From contig NZ_WAEL01000009.1 in the NCBI RefSeq assembly GCF_011742925.1, forward strand, positions 62,001 through 126,000: DNA of 64,000 nt. The letters run 5' to 3'. The notes under the pieces are model-generated. The model was given only the letters and a program-made list of their open reading frames with translations, did no database searches and had not been told where the DNA came from. The number at the start of each line of letters is the position of its first letter. The stretch's first letter is position 1. The position numbers and the translations under genes were made by a program. This stretch comes from Fibrivirga algicola. Lineage in GTDB: Bacteria > Bacteroidota > Bacteroidia > Cytophagales > Spirosomataceae. Shown here one piece after another: positions 9,534-17,702 of this stretch.

Positions 9534-9756
9534 CGGTGGCTACGGTGTTTCGCTGGATAAACTGGCATAATGCCCCCATATCATCGAAAGGAGAAATCAC
9601 AAAGCCATCGACACAAAGCCGGTAGAGATCCCGTTTTTCGACTTCGATCCGATAGCCGTTGGACAGGGTAATATAGTTACCCGCATGGTCCTGTACTAAA
9701 ATTTTCATTTCGGCCAGGGCGTATAAGACAAAGTCTATTTCGTTGTACGTCTCCAT
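9526..9756 (-). CDS. Uncharacterised 76-aa hydrogenase-operon protein
   Basis: Small soluble protein of no family I can name. It is rich in acidic and beta-forming residues (MKILVQDHAGNYITLSNGY, then FVISPFDDMGALCQFIQ). I chose the ATG at 9756 because it shares bases with the TGA of the upstream transporter gene (TGATG), a typical translational-coupling junction; an ATG 16 codons further upstream (9804) would lie inside that gene, and an internal ATG (MKILVQ) would give a 60-aa form. It overlaps the DUF151 gene by 8 nt. Its position suggests a role linked to nickel uptake or hydrogenase assembly, but that is inference from context only. Confidence 0.75.
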   Translation of the reverse strand: METYNEIDFVLYALAEMKILVQDHAGNYITLSNGYRIEVEKRDLYRLCVDGFVISPFDDMGALCQFIQRNTVATDD

Positions 9757-10403
9757 CAGGTCAATGCATTTTCGTAGACAACCATCGCCCCAAGGATAAT
9801 GCAAACTATTGACGACAGCACGACCAGCGTAGTGCGGACCATCGGACTCGTTAAGAGCCGAACGGAAAACGGCACGCTGAATACCCCGGCCGCCACCATC
9901 ATACCCACAATAGAGCCAACACCAAATAATATTAAATACAGCATACCCGCACCTGTTCCCTTAATCTGAGTCAGCACCGAGAGTATCAAAGCGCCGCTAC
10001 CTGCCAGACCGTGAATGAGGCCCACGCCATAGGCTAGCCCATGAGCATGTCTTTCCTGTGCGTGAAGTGATCCATGTGTGTGTGCATGTGCCAGTGCCAC
10101 ACCTGGCGTAAGCATCAGCTTGTACAGTCGTAAACCGCCGAGCGTCATGAGCATAACCCCAACTCCCGCTTCGAGAAACCGGAAGTCAGATTCATGCAGG
10201 GCAAGTTTCCCCAGCATAAAAATACTACCCACGAGAAGGATTGTGGAGGTATGGCCAAGCCCCCAGAATACGCCGTCTTTTAGCGCCAGCCGAATGTCAT
10301 TTCGACGGGTCACGATGTTGCTCACCGCCATTAAATGATCGGCCTCAAACGCATGGGTAAAACCAACACCCAAAGCCAATAAAAGGGGAAATAGCGTTTG
10401 CAT
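9756..10403 (-). CDS. NicO/UreH-type nickel transporter-like membrane protein
   Basis: Predicted inner-membrane protein that would supply nickel to the hydrogenase. Residues 17-23 read HAFEADH, an HX4DH motif like the nickel-binding signature of the NiCoT/NicO families. A His-rich stretch (residues about 104-122, with HAHTHGSLHAQERHAHG) lies in a loop, and GVGLIHGLAGSGALI follows; about six hydrophobic segments are visible. Length (215 aa) fits the UreH/NicO group. It starts 5 nt after the propeller gene and its TGA overlaps the next ATG. Nickel specificity is inferred from motif and operon; cobalt or export cannot be excluded. Confidence 0.82.
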   Translation of the reverse strand: MQTLFPLLLALGVGFTHAFEADHLMAVSNIVTRRNDIRLALKDGVFWGLGHTSTILLVGSIFMLGKLALHESDFRFLEAGVGVMLMTLGGLRLYKLMLTPGVALAHAHTHGSLHAQERHAHGLAYGVGLIHGLAGSGALILSVLTQIKGTGAGMLYLILFGVGSIVGMMVAAGVFSVPFSVRLLTSPMVRTTLVVLSSIVCIILGAMVVYENALT

Positions 10404-10408
10404 GCTGG

Positions 10409-11533
10409 TTAATTAGTTAGCAGGTTGCCGATGATAATCCGATGGTTACCCGTGTCAGCGATGACCAGTTGATCACCATCGGTGCTGATCGAGAACGGCC
10501 AGTATAGTTGTTTATCTGTACCGAAACGGGTGTTGGCATTTTCGCTGCCCGTCGCGAAACTGGCATGCCCAATCAGGTTATCAGCGGGTTGGTTGTGTTG
10601 CGTAGGTACGTTGTTGAACCATAGAATCCGGCTGTTACCCGTGTCGGCTACTAGTAGGCCATCGCCGTAAAAATGGGCATCGTACGTCCAGCTCAGCGTT
10701 TGTTTCGCGGGGAATAGGCCATATTGATTTTGTCCGTTACTATCAAAATCAGTTTGCCCGATCAATACGTCGGCGGATTGGTCTGGTGCCATACGCCAGT
10801 CGTGCCAGATCAGGGTGCGGTAGTATTGCGTGTCGGCTACGACCATCTGGCCATTCGGTCCAATCTTGACTGAATATGGCCAGATGGGGTTAGCCGACTC
10901 ATAATCCCGTTCCGTAAAATCCGGCTGCCCAATAACCGCCGTGGCCGGGGCAAAGGATTTGGTTGGGATTTGGTCGTAATACAACACCCGCCGGTTGCCC
11001 GTGTCGGCAATCCAGAGCCGTTGCCCATCAGAAGTTACGCCGTACGGCCAGTTTAGCGTTTGTTCAGTGGGGGCGGCTCCTATACCCTTCCCGTTGGGCT
11101 GATTGCTGGTAAAATCTGCCTGACCCAGCACAACATCGGCGGGTTGGCCATGCTGCGTTGGAAAGTGGTTCCAGATCAGCACACGATGATTCCAGGCGTC
11201 GGCCACAATAAGCCGCTCCCCATCCGACCAAAGTCCCGATGGATATTGCAGGGTATCGGCGCCAATGTGTCCACCCGAGTTTCGGCCTGTCTCTTCGGTA
11301 TCCAGTTGGCCAAGAATACCGTCGGGTTCGGCATATTCCGTCGTGGGTAACTGATTCCAGATGAAAACACGGTTCTGACCCGTGTCAGATACCATCAACC
11401 GCCCGCCTACTGTCCATACGCCACGCGGGGCCAGAAACGGGTGGCCCGCGCTTCCCCGAAAAACGGTGTTTAACGCCACCAATGGCGGAAGGCCGGGTAA
11501 TGATTGCGTTAAGTTGGGCGTGGTGAGTAGCAT
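10409..11533 (-). CDS. NHL-type beta-propeller protein of the hydrogenase operon
   Basis: A repeat protein of about 374 residues with roughly six copies of a blade carrying GVxSDGxxLxIADTGNHRVLIW-like sequence (ADAWNHRVLIWNHFPTQHG, ADTGNRRVLYYDQIPT, ADTGNSRILWFNNVPT, ADTGNHRIIIGN at the end). This is the NHL repeat pattern, normally a closed propeller used as a binding platform. No clear signal peptide, so probably cytoplasmic. ATG at 11533 sits 4 nt after the hypE stop; a longer frame from 11566 would overlap hypE by 29 nt and is less likely. The partner is unknown; complex scaffolding or electron-acceptor docking is speculation. Confidence 0.87.
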   Translation of the reverse strand: MLLTTPNLTQSLPGLPPLVALNTVFRGSAGHPFLAPRGVWTVGGRLMVSDTGQNRVFIWNQLPTTEYAEPDGILGQLDTEETGRNSGGHIGADTLQYPSGLWSDGERLIVADAWNHRVLIWNHFPTQHGQPADVVLGQADFTSNQPNGKGIGAAPTEQTLNWPYGVTSDGQRLWIADTGNRRVLYYDQIPTKSFAPATAVIGQPDFTERDYESANPIWPYSVKIGPNGQMVVADTQYYRTLIWHDWRMAPDQSADVLIGQTDFDSNGQNQYGLFPAKQTLSWTYDAHFYGDGLLVADTGNSRILWFNNVPTQHNQPADNLIGHASFATGSENANTRFGTDKQLYWPFSISTDGDQLVIADTGNHRIIIGNLLTN

Positions 11534-11537
11534 AGAC

Positions 11538-12590
11538 TTAACAGATACGTGGCAGTTGCTCGCCAACCAGCATATTCACCACCCGACGACCGCCAATGCG
11601 GCTTGTGAGCACAACCTGACCGGGATGTTCGGCCACTACTTCACCAATGATGGCTGCCGAATGACCATAGTCGAGTCTATGTAGTTTCCCGAGGAAAGCA
11701 TCGGCTACCGCGGGCGCAACGATGGCCAGAAAAACCCCTTCGTTGGCTACATAAAGCGGGTCAAGGCCAAGTAATTCGCAGGCTCCCGCTACCTCGTCGA
11801 GTACCGGAATAGCCGCTTGTTGCAGGTCGATGCCTACGCGGGTAGAACCAACATTCCGGTCACGGGCAATTTCATTCAACACAGTCGCTACGCCACCTCG
11901 AGTTGGATCGCGCAGAAGGTGAATGGCCGGACCGAACTCGTCCAGCAACGCCAGAACGGTATGGTTCAGCGGAGCCGTATCGCTCTCCAAAGTCGTTTCA
12001 AATTCCAGCCCTTCCCGCACCGACATGATCGCCATACCGTGGGTGGCAATGTGCCCGCTAACGATCACCTTATCGCCCGCCCGAACGTTTTTTATGCTGA
12101 TATCGGCCTGTGGGTGCAGTTCGCCGATACCGGAGGTGTTGATAAAAATCTTATCCCCTTTCCCGCGTTCAACCACTTTCGTATCGCCCGTGACAATGTG
12201 TACACCGGCCCGTTCAGCAGCGCCTTTGATGCTAACCAGAATAGCCCAGAACTCGGCCATCGTCAGGCCTTCTTCCAGAATGAACCCCAGCGACAGGTAC
12301 CTGGGAATGGCACCACACATCGCTAGATCATTGACGGTGCCGTTAACAGCCAGCTCACCGATGTTGCCGCCCGGAAAGAACACGGGCGAGATGACGTAAC
12401 TGTCTGTGGTGAAGGCCACATGGCCCGTCAGGTTCAGTATGGCTCCGTCGTGGTGGGTATCGAGCAACGGGTTACTGAGCAGATCAAACACACCCGCTTC
12501 GAGCAGTTTAATGGTCAGAATACCCCCGCTGCCGTGACCGAGCGTAATAATGTCGAAATCGAGTTTCGGCATAGGGCAGTGAAGTTGCAT
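11538..12590 (-). CDS. hypE: Hydrogenase maturation protein HypE
   Basis: HypE converts the carbamoyl group, received from HypF onto its C-terminal cysteine, to thiocyanate using ATP, giving the cyanide ligands of the NiFe active-site iron. The PurM-like ATPase fold is seen: LGHGSGG near the N-terminus, FTTDSYVISPVFFPGGNIG, GDTKVVERGKGDK, and RDPTRGGVATVLNEIA. The protein ends in PRIC, the conserved C-terminal cysteine motif, so it is intact. Length 350 aa is normal. The ATG at 12590 (MQLHCPMPKLDFD) fits family N-termini; an alternative ATG is at 12572. Followed 4 nt later by the propeller gene and preceded by a repeat-filled spacer. Confidence 0.96.
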   Translation of the reverse strand: MQLHCPMPKLDFDIITLGHGSGGILTIKLLEAGVFDLLSNPLLDTHHDGAILNLTGHVAFTTDSYVISPVFFPGGNIGELAVNGTVNDLAMCGAIPRYLSLGFILEEGLTMAEFWAILVSIKGAAERAGVHIVTGDTKVVERGKGDKIFINTSGIGELHPQADISIKNVRAGDKVIVSGHIATHGMAIMSVREGLEFETTLESDTAPLNHTVLALLDEFGPAIHLLRDPTRGGVATVLNEIARDRNVGSTRVGIDLQQAAIPVLDEVAGACELLGLDPLYVANEGVFLAIVAPAVADAFLGKLHRLDYGHSAAIIGEVVAEHPGQVVLTSRIGGRRVVNMLVGEQLPRIC

Positions 12591-12591
12591 A

Positions 12592-12716
12592 TTGGTTAAT
12601 GGTTATTCGTGATTGGTTACTCGGCAACAGAAACGGAGGCAGTAATTGCAAATTGTCAGTATAGTAGCTAACCATTTAATTAATTAGTAGACAGATAATT
12701 AACTAATTACGGATAG
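12592..12716. repeat. Heptad repeat spacer (a), hypE / four-helix-bundle junction
   Basis: Left part (12592-12624) is 7-nt periodic: TTGGTTA, ATGGTTA, TTCGTGA, TTGGTTA. The right part is AT-rich with weak echoes. AATGGTTA (12598-12605) can pair with TAACCATT (12669-12676). This is the most decayed of the five related spacers in the operon. Confidence 0.65.
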
Positions 12717-13091
12717 CTAACTAGACAATTTTTGCTTTTGCAGATGACTGATATACCCATTCAGTAATTTCAAGCATTGGATATATTTTATGCGAATCTG
12801 CTCTAGCAGTCGATCGTCAATATATCCTTCGTCGTGCGCCACCAGTACATGTTCGAGCGACTCGGTTAATGAACCACGGACCTGTCTGCAGAACTGGATA
12901 TTTTCCTGAAAGTGAAACCGGCCAAAGCCTTCGGCAACATTCGCCGTTGTCGAACGCGATGAGCGAATAAGCTGATCTGTCAATCTGTATCGTTCCTCCG
13001 TTGGAAAGCGCTTCGTTAAAACAGACATATTTCGTCGAAATGCACGACAAGCTTTGTATACATCAAGCTCCTCAAATGAATTGACTGTCAC
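12717..13091 (-). CDS. Four-helix-bundle protein (23S rRNA intervening-sequence / Avd-like family)
   Basis: 124-aa all-helical protein of the S23/four-helix-bundle family, best known from ORFs inside 23S rRNA intervening sequences; the Avd accessory protein of diversity-generating retroelements has the same fold. Family features seen: FEELDVYKACRAFRRNM at the start, LTKRFPTEERYRLTDQLIRS, then SRSTTANVAEGFGRF, followed by helices ending in LNGYISHLQKQK. It sits between hypD and hypE but is unrelated to known hydrogenase maturation, and both its spacers hold the heptad repeats. I infer a later insertion into the operon, possibly together with the repeats. Function is unknown; nucleic-acid binding is the family-based guess. 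Confidence 0.88.
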   Translation of the reverse strand: MTVNSFEELDVYKACRAFRRNMSVLTKRFPTEERYRLTDQLIRSSRSTTANVAEGFGRFHFQENIQFCRQVRGSLTESLEHVLVAHDEGYIDDRLLEQIRIKYIQCLKLLNGYISHLQKQKLSS

Positions 13092-13222
13092 GGTGATTTG
13101 GCTTTGGGTTATTAGTTATTAGGTTATTGGTTTATTTATTAGCTATCCTTAGACTACAGCCTGATAGAATGGTAACAATGACTCAATAACCCAATAACTA
13201 ATAACCAATAACTCAATAACTA
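13092..13222. repeat. Heptad repeat hairpin (b), four-helix-bundle / hypD junction
   Basis: Two arms of TTATTGG/TTATTAG-type units. Positions 13107-13129 pair with 13184-13206 at 22 of 23 bases, leaving a loop of 54 nt. The right arm continues as CAATAAC/TAATAAC units through 13222 and so encodes the last codons and TGA of hypD (ending VSY). Confidence 0.85.
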
Positions 13223-14310
13223 ACCTCCGTATTGGCAAAATGATAATAGGCCGCACAAGCTCCCTCCGACGAAACCATCGGTGCACCAAGTGGTCGTTCG
13301 GGTGAACAGACGCGCCCAAATTGACTGCATTCGTGTGGTTTTTTAATGCCTTTCAGCACTAGACCTGCAATGCAATCAGGACATTCAGGAACTTTGGTAA
13401 TCGAGACCGAGAACTTGCGGTCGGCATCAAAAGCGGCCAGTTCGGGACGAACCGCCCAGCCACTACCGGGGATTGTACCAATGCCCCGCCACTCGCGGTC
13501 TACGACGGCGAAAACCCGCTCGATAATGCGCCTGGCCTCAGGATTCCCCTCCGGCCGTACGACGCGGGCGTACTGATTTTCGAGCTTGCATTCACCCCGC
13601 TCTAACTGCCGAACCACCATCAAAATCCCCTGCAACAGGTCAACAGGCTCGAAACCCGTTACGACCATGGGCATTTTATACCGCTCCACCAGCGGGCCGT
13701 ACTCGTCGATACCCATAATGGCACAAACGTGTCCGGCCGCCAGAAAACCCTGAATATGGGTATCGTCGTCCTGAATGACAGCCTCCATAGCGGGCGGCAC
13801 CAGCACATGCGAGGCCAGAATCGAATAGTTTTTAAGACCCAATTTCTGAGCTTGTACTACTGAGAGCGCGTTGGCCGGAGCTGTCGTTTCGAAGCCAACG
13901 GCAAAAAACACCACTTCACGGTCGGGGTTTTCGCGCGCCAGCCGAACGGCTTCTAACGGTGAATACAGAATTCGTACATCGGCCCCGCCCGCTTTCGCGT
14001 CGAGCAGGCTTTTGGTCGAGCCCGGCACCCGGATCATATCGCCGAACGAGCAGAATATTACATTTTTCTCTTCGGCCAGGTATACGGCCTTGTCGATCAG
14101 GTTAACGGGCGTCACACAAACCGGACAGCCCGGCCCGTGGACCATCGTGACGAGGTCGGGCAACAGGTTTAGGATGCCATTTTTAACCAGGCCGTGTGTT
14201 TGCCCGCCACACACTTCCATGATCGTCCAGGGGCGGGTGGCGGTTTTGTGCAGTTCCTGAATATACTGCTCTACCAGTTCAGGGTCGCGGTATTCGGTGA
14301 GGTGTTTCAT
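13213..14310 (-). CDS. hypD: Hydrogenase maturation protein HypD
   Basis: HypD is the [4Fe-4S] scaffold that, with HypC, carries the Fe(CN)2CO unit before transfer to the large subunit. All signatures are present: IMEVCGGQTHGLVKNGI, GPGCPVCVTP, FCSFGDMIRVPGS, FFAVGFETTAPA, VTGFEPVDLLQGI, and a C-terminal Cys-rich part (ECPDCIAGLVLKG, PHECSQFGRVCSPERPLGA) that holds the iron-sulfur cluster. 365 aa, normal length. Its ATG overlaps the hypC stop by 4 nt (ATGA), so the two are translationally coupled. The 3' end runs into the heptad repeat (b), which supplies its last residues. Confidence 0.97.
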   Translation of the reverse strand: MKHLTEYRDPELVEQYIQELHKTATRPWTIMEVCGGQTHGLVKNGILNLLPDLVTMVHGPGCPVCVTPVNLIDKAVYLAEEKNVIFCSFGDMIRVPGSTKSLLDAKAGGADVRILYSPLEAVRLARENPDREVVFFAVGFETTAPANALSVVQAQKLGLKNYSILASHVLVPPAMEAVIQDDDTHIQGFLAAGHVCAIMGIDEYGPLVERYKMPMVVTGFEPVDLLQGILMVVRQLERGECKLENQYARVVRPEGNPEARRIIERVFAVVDREWRGIGTIPGSGWAVRPELAAFDADRKFSVSITKVPECPDCIAGLVLKGIKKPHECSQFGRVCSPERPLGAPMVSSEGACAAYYHFANTEVSY

Positions 14311-14582
14311 GCAGTGTGGCGGTCAATTTGGCTACTTTCTGTCAGCTCATCCAGGTCACCGATTTCGCGGAGGTAAGCAAATGTTTTCTCGGCTTCTTCT
14401 TCGTCCACAATGCTGATAGCGACGCCCACATGCACCAGCACGTAATCGCCTACTCGCGCGTTCGGAACCATGTCCAGACTAGCTTCTTTAAGGATACCCC
14501 CGAAGTTCACGCGGGCCATACGAACCAATCCATCGTATTGGTAGTCAATGGATTTTATTTTACCGGGAATGGCTAAGCACAT
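14307..14582 (-). CDS. hypC: Hydrogenase maturation chaperone HypC
   Basis: Small chaperone that works with HypD in assembling the iron centre and delivers it to the hydrogenase large subunit. It begins MCLAIPGKI, with the essential Cys2, followed by MARVNFGGILKEASLDMVP and DYVLVHVGVAISIVDEEEA, the standard OB-fold pattern. 91 aa is typical. The start overlaps the hypF 3' end by 23 nt and the stop overlaps the hypD ATG by 4 nt. Confidence 0.96.
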   Translation of the reverse strand: MCLAIPGKIKSIDYQYDGLVRMARVNFGGILKEASLDMVPNARVGDYVLVHVGVAISIVDEEEAEKTFAYLREIGDLDELTESSQIDRHTA

Positions 14583-16902
14583 GGCTGGTCTCTGTTTTTA
14601 AGCGTGACGTATTGGCTGTTGTCAGGGCGTAATGAGCCAGTTGCCCAAACGAGATGCACTCATCGTTGGGTGAAAGCCGGCGATGAAAGTAGAGTTGACA
14701 GGTTGGCTCCAATTCGTGCCGGAGCCAGTCAACGAGCAGCGCGTTCTGAAAAACGCCACCACTAAAGGCCAGTCTCCGAATGTGCGTCTGGCGAACCATC
14801 GTGGCTACGGCCTTTACCAGCGTGTAATGAAAGTTGGCAGCAACCTGGTCTGTTGGCTTGCCAGCCTGAATGTCGTGGACTACACCTGCTACGATGGCTT
14901 TAGTTGGAACATGAGTCGTCGGTAAAGCATCAGGCAAATAGCTTTGAGATGTTTCATAACCATTCGCCCGAACGTACCTGGCGGCTGCATTCTCCAGTAG
15001 TAGCGCGGCCTCGCCTTCGTAACTGACGATGTCTGCCAGTCCCAATAGAGCCGCAACAGCATCGAAAAGCCGCCCGACACTACTGGTTCTCAGCCTGCTT
15101 TTACTCAATTCAGGGAATTTTGAATACAGATTCCACTCTTTTTCGGTGAATTTTGACCGTAACAGGCCATTAGCCTCAGGTACGTTAAAAGCCAGCGACA
15201 GCGCCGAAAGTCGGGGTTCGCGCGGCATTTTATCGCCTAACAGCGTGTCGAAATAATCGAAGTGGCCTACTCGATTGAAGCTGCCATTCTGATAGGTGAT
15301 AAACTCCCCACCCCAGATTTGCCCGTCGGTTCCGTAGCCCGTCCCATCCCATATGACGCCCAGAACAGGCTCCGTTTCGTTCACCAAGTCGTTTTCGGCC
15401 AGCACAGCGGCCAGATGCGCTTCGTGGTGTTGAACCGCAACAAGCGGAACGCCCCAGATGGTTGCTAATTCGTGGGCCAGTTGCGTTGAAAAGTAGCCTT
15501 CATGTTGGTCTGTGAGGATACCCTCAGGTGTTGCGCCAAACAGAGTCAGAAAGTGATTAAGTGTAGCCCGAAAGCTTGTCTGCGTATCGTAGCTTTCCAG
15601 ATCGCCGAGGTACTGACTAACGTACCTGTTACCGCGTAACTGCCAGGCAAACGTACTCTTAAGCGACGCGCCGAGGGCGAGGATGTTGGTATTCGGGTCG
15701 GTTAAATCAGGCAGCATCAACGTTGGTGCCAGCCCCCGCGAACGACGCAGCACGATAGGCTGTCTGTAGGTTGGCGACAGGCACATGACCGAATCATCCT
15801 GCGGAATTACAATATCCCGATTATGCATTAGCATGAGGTCTGCTACAGCGGGTAGTTGCTCAAGCGCCTGCTCGTTCGTGTAGCCGATTGGTGACCCGCT
15901 TACATTGCCACTCGTTGCTACCAGAGGCCGACCGAACGTTTGGGCAATGAGCGTTAGTAGGGGTGCGTAAGGTACCATCACCCCCAATTGGCTAAGGCCC
16001 GGTGCCAATTGGTCAACGGCCAGTCCGGAAACCGTTTTGGGGCGTCTGGTGAGTAATACAATAGGAGATGCCGGACTCGTAAGCAGAGCCAATTCGTCAT
16101 CGGCCACGTAACAGTCCTGTTGTAGTTGACTTACGCCCGGATAGAGGACAGCCAGTGGTTTGGTTGGGCGGTGTTTACGTTCGCGTAGTTGCCTGATGGC
16201 GTTCGCGTTTGTTGCATCGCAAAGCAGCAAATAGCCGCCAATGCCTTTTACCGCCACCGTTTGGCCAGTCTTGAGCGCATCAACTACGTACCCAATCAGG
16301 TCAAGCTGTGAACCAGTCACACACTGACCTGAAGCCGAAAATAGGCTTAGTTCAACCGGGCAGTTAGGGCAGGAATTGGTTTGTGCATAGAACCGCCGAT
16401 TGGCCGGATCATTATACTCCCGTTCGCAATCGATGCACATAGCAAACGGAGCCATGGTCGTTGTTGGTCGGTCGTAGGGTACTTTTTGTAAAATCGAATA
16501 GCGCGGCCCACAGTGCGTGCAAGTCGTAAAGGCATAGCCAAAACGACGGTTGGTTGGGGCATTTATCTCTTCCCGGCAGGCATCACACAGAGCGAGGTCG
16601 GGCGTCAGCTGCAGGGAAGCCAGACCCGCATCCTGACTGTCAACAATCGAAAAATCAGCGAAGTGAATCGGCTCCACTTCGCTCAATTCCAACGACTGAA
16701 TTCGGGCAATTTCTGGCGCTTCTGCCTGAACGCGACTCGAAAATACCTGCGCCGTGGCCGAATCCGTATTGATATAAATATGTACCCCATCGGTTCCATT
16801 GCTTACGGAACCTTGCAGTTTCATCGACCGCGCCAATTGCCAGACGAAAGGCCGAAAGCCTACGCCTTGCACTTGTCCGGTAAGGTGAAGATGAAACGTC
16901 AT
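14560..16902 (-). CDS. hypF: Carbamoyltransferase HypF
   Basis: HypF makes carbamoyl adenylate from carbamoyl phosphate and ATP and carbamoylates the HypE C-terminal cysteine. About 780 aa. Domains in order: acylphosphatase (residues 1-90, GQVQGVGFRPFVWQLARS), two zinc-ribbon motifs (CDACREE...CTHC and CIDCERE...CPNC), a YrdC-like domain (about 200-390, VAVKGIGGYLLLCDATN, LVATSGNVSGSPI), and the Kae1-like C-terminal domain (VAVQHHEAHLAAVLAEN, WDGTGYGTDGQIWGGEF, FSGGVFQNALLVDWL). I placed the start at the ATG at 16902 (MTFHLHLTGQVQGVG); a longer frame to 16974 would run into hypB. Gap to hypB is 13 nt. Confidence 0.96.
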   Translation of the reverse strand: MTFHLHLTGQVQGVGFRPFVWQLARSMKLQGSVSNGTDGVHIYINTDSATAQVFSSRVQAEAPEIARIQSLELSEVEPIHFADFSIVDSQDAGLASLQLTPDLALCDACREEINAPTNRRFGYAFTTCTHCGPRYSILQKVPYDRPTTTMAPFAMCIDCEREYNDPANRRFYAQTNSCPNCPVELSLFSASGQCVTGSQLDLIGYVVDALKTGQTVAVKGIGGYLLLCDATNANAIRQLRERKHRPTKPLAVLYPGVSQLQQDCYVADDELALLTSPASPIVLLTRRPKTVSGLAVDQLAPGLSQLGVMVPYAPLLTLIAQTFGRPLVATSGNVSGSPIGYTNEQALEQLPAVADLMLMHNRDIVIPQDDSVMCLSPTYRQPIVLRRSRGLAPTLMLPDLTDPNTNILALGASLKSTFAWQLRGNRYVSQYLGDLESYDTQTSFRATLNHFLTLFGATPEGILTDQHEGYFSTQLAHELATIWGVPLVAVQHHEAHLAAVLAENDLVNETEPVLGVIWDGTGYGTDGQIWGGEFITYQNGSFNRVGHFDYFDTLLGDKMPREPRLSALSLAFNVPEANGLLRSKFTEKEWNLYSKFPELSKSRLRTSSVGRLFDAVAALLGLADIVSYEGEAALLLENAAARYVRANGYETSQSYLPDALPTTHVPTKAIVAGVVHDIQAGKPTDQVAANFHYTLVKAVATMVRQTHIRRLAFSGGVFQNALLVDWLRHELEPTCQLYFHRRLSPNDECISFGQLAHYALTTANTSRLKTETSHVLSHSR

Positions 16903-16915
16903 TGGGATCGAAAAT

Positions 16916-17623
16916 TTACACAACAACTCCTTTCTTCTGCTCAACCCTAGCCAGTAGCCAGTTGCACCAGGCATCGAGGCCTTCGCCGGTAGTACTGGAA
17001 ATGGTTAGCACCTCAATTTCAGGGTTTACGTCGCGAGCGTCCTGTATTACGTTATCAACTTTGAAGGGTACATAGGGCAGTAAATCGGCTTTCGACACGA
17101 CCATCAGTTCGCTGGTCAGGAACATGCGCGGATACTTTTTGGGCTTGTCGTCGCCTTCGGTTGTAGCCAGAAGCGTTACGCGCAGATCTTCGCCCAGATC
17201 GAAGGCGGCCGGGCAAACCAGATTACCTACGTTTTCGATAAACAAGACGTCTACGCCCGTCAGGTCGATGTGGTCGAGGGCCTGGTAAATCATCTGCGCT
17301 TCTATGTGGCACATACCCCCCGTCACGATTTGTAGGGCGTTAATGCCCACATCCCGCATCCGGATGGCGTCGCGTTCGGTTTCGGGGTCGCCTACCAGCA
17401 CGGCCATGTTCAGCCGACCTGCCAACTGCTTGCCGGTTTCCTGCATGAGCGTGGTTTTACCGCTACCCGGCGATGAGCAGACGTTAATCACCAACACATC
17501 GGGCAGCCGATCGCGAATAGCTTTGGCCACGAAATCGTTGACTTTCAACAGGTTTAGGGTCGTATTTTCGCACTGTACGGCTCCCGCAGAAGCCTGATTT
17601 GATTTGGGTCTGGCAGTATTCAT
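16916..17623 (-). CDS. hypB: Hydrogenase nickel-incorporation GTPase HypB
   Basis: SIMIBI-class GTPase that with HypA inserts nickel into the large-subunit precursor. P-loop at about residues 48-58 (NVCSSPGSGKTTL), then GDPETERDAIRMRD, IVTGGMCHIEAQM (the C-H nickel/zinc site between subunits), LFIENVGNLVCPAAFDLGE and VSKADLLPY for guanine recognition. 235 aa. The His-rich nickel-storage N-terminus found in some HypB proteins is absent, which fits with a dedicated nickel transporter being encoded in the operon. Confidence 0.96.
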   Translation of the reverse strand: MNTARPKSNQASAGAVQCENTTLNLLKVNDFVAKAIRDRLPDVLVINVCSSPGSGKTTLMQETGKQLAGRLNMAVLVGDPETERDAIRMRDVGINALQIVTGGMCHIEAQMIYQALDHIDLTGVDVLFIENVGNLVCPAAFDLGEDLRVTLLATTEGDDKPKKYPRMFLTSELMVVSKADLLPYVPFKVDNVIQDARDVNPEIEVLTISSTTGEGLDAWCNWLLARVEQKKGVVV

Positions 17624-17702
17624 TGGTTATTGGTTAGTAGTTACTGGTTACTGGTTATTGACTTACCTTGTAACTAGTAAGTCAATAACCAGTAACGAAT
17701 AA
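17624..17702. repeat. Heptad repeat hairpin (c), hypB / hypA junction
   Basis: Units of ATTGGTT/ACTGGTT repeat every 7 nt on the left. Positions 17647-17666 and 17677-17696 form a perfect 20-bp stem with a 10-nt loop (CTTGTAACTA). It has no T-run in the direction of transcription, so it is not a classical terminator. Confidence 0.9.
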
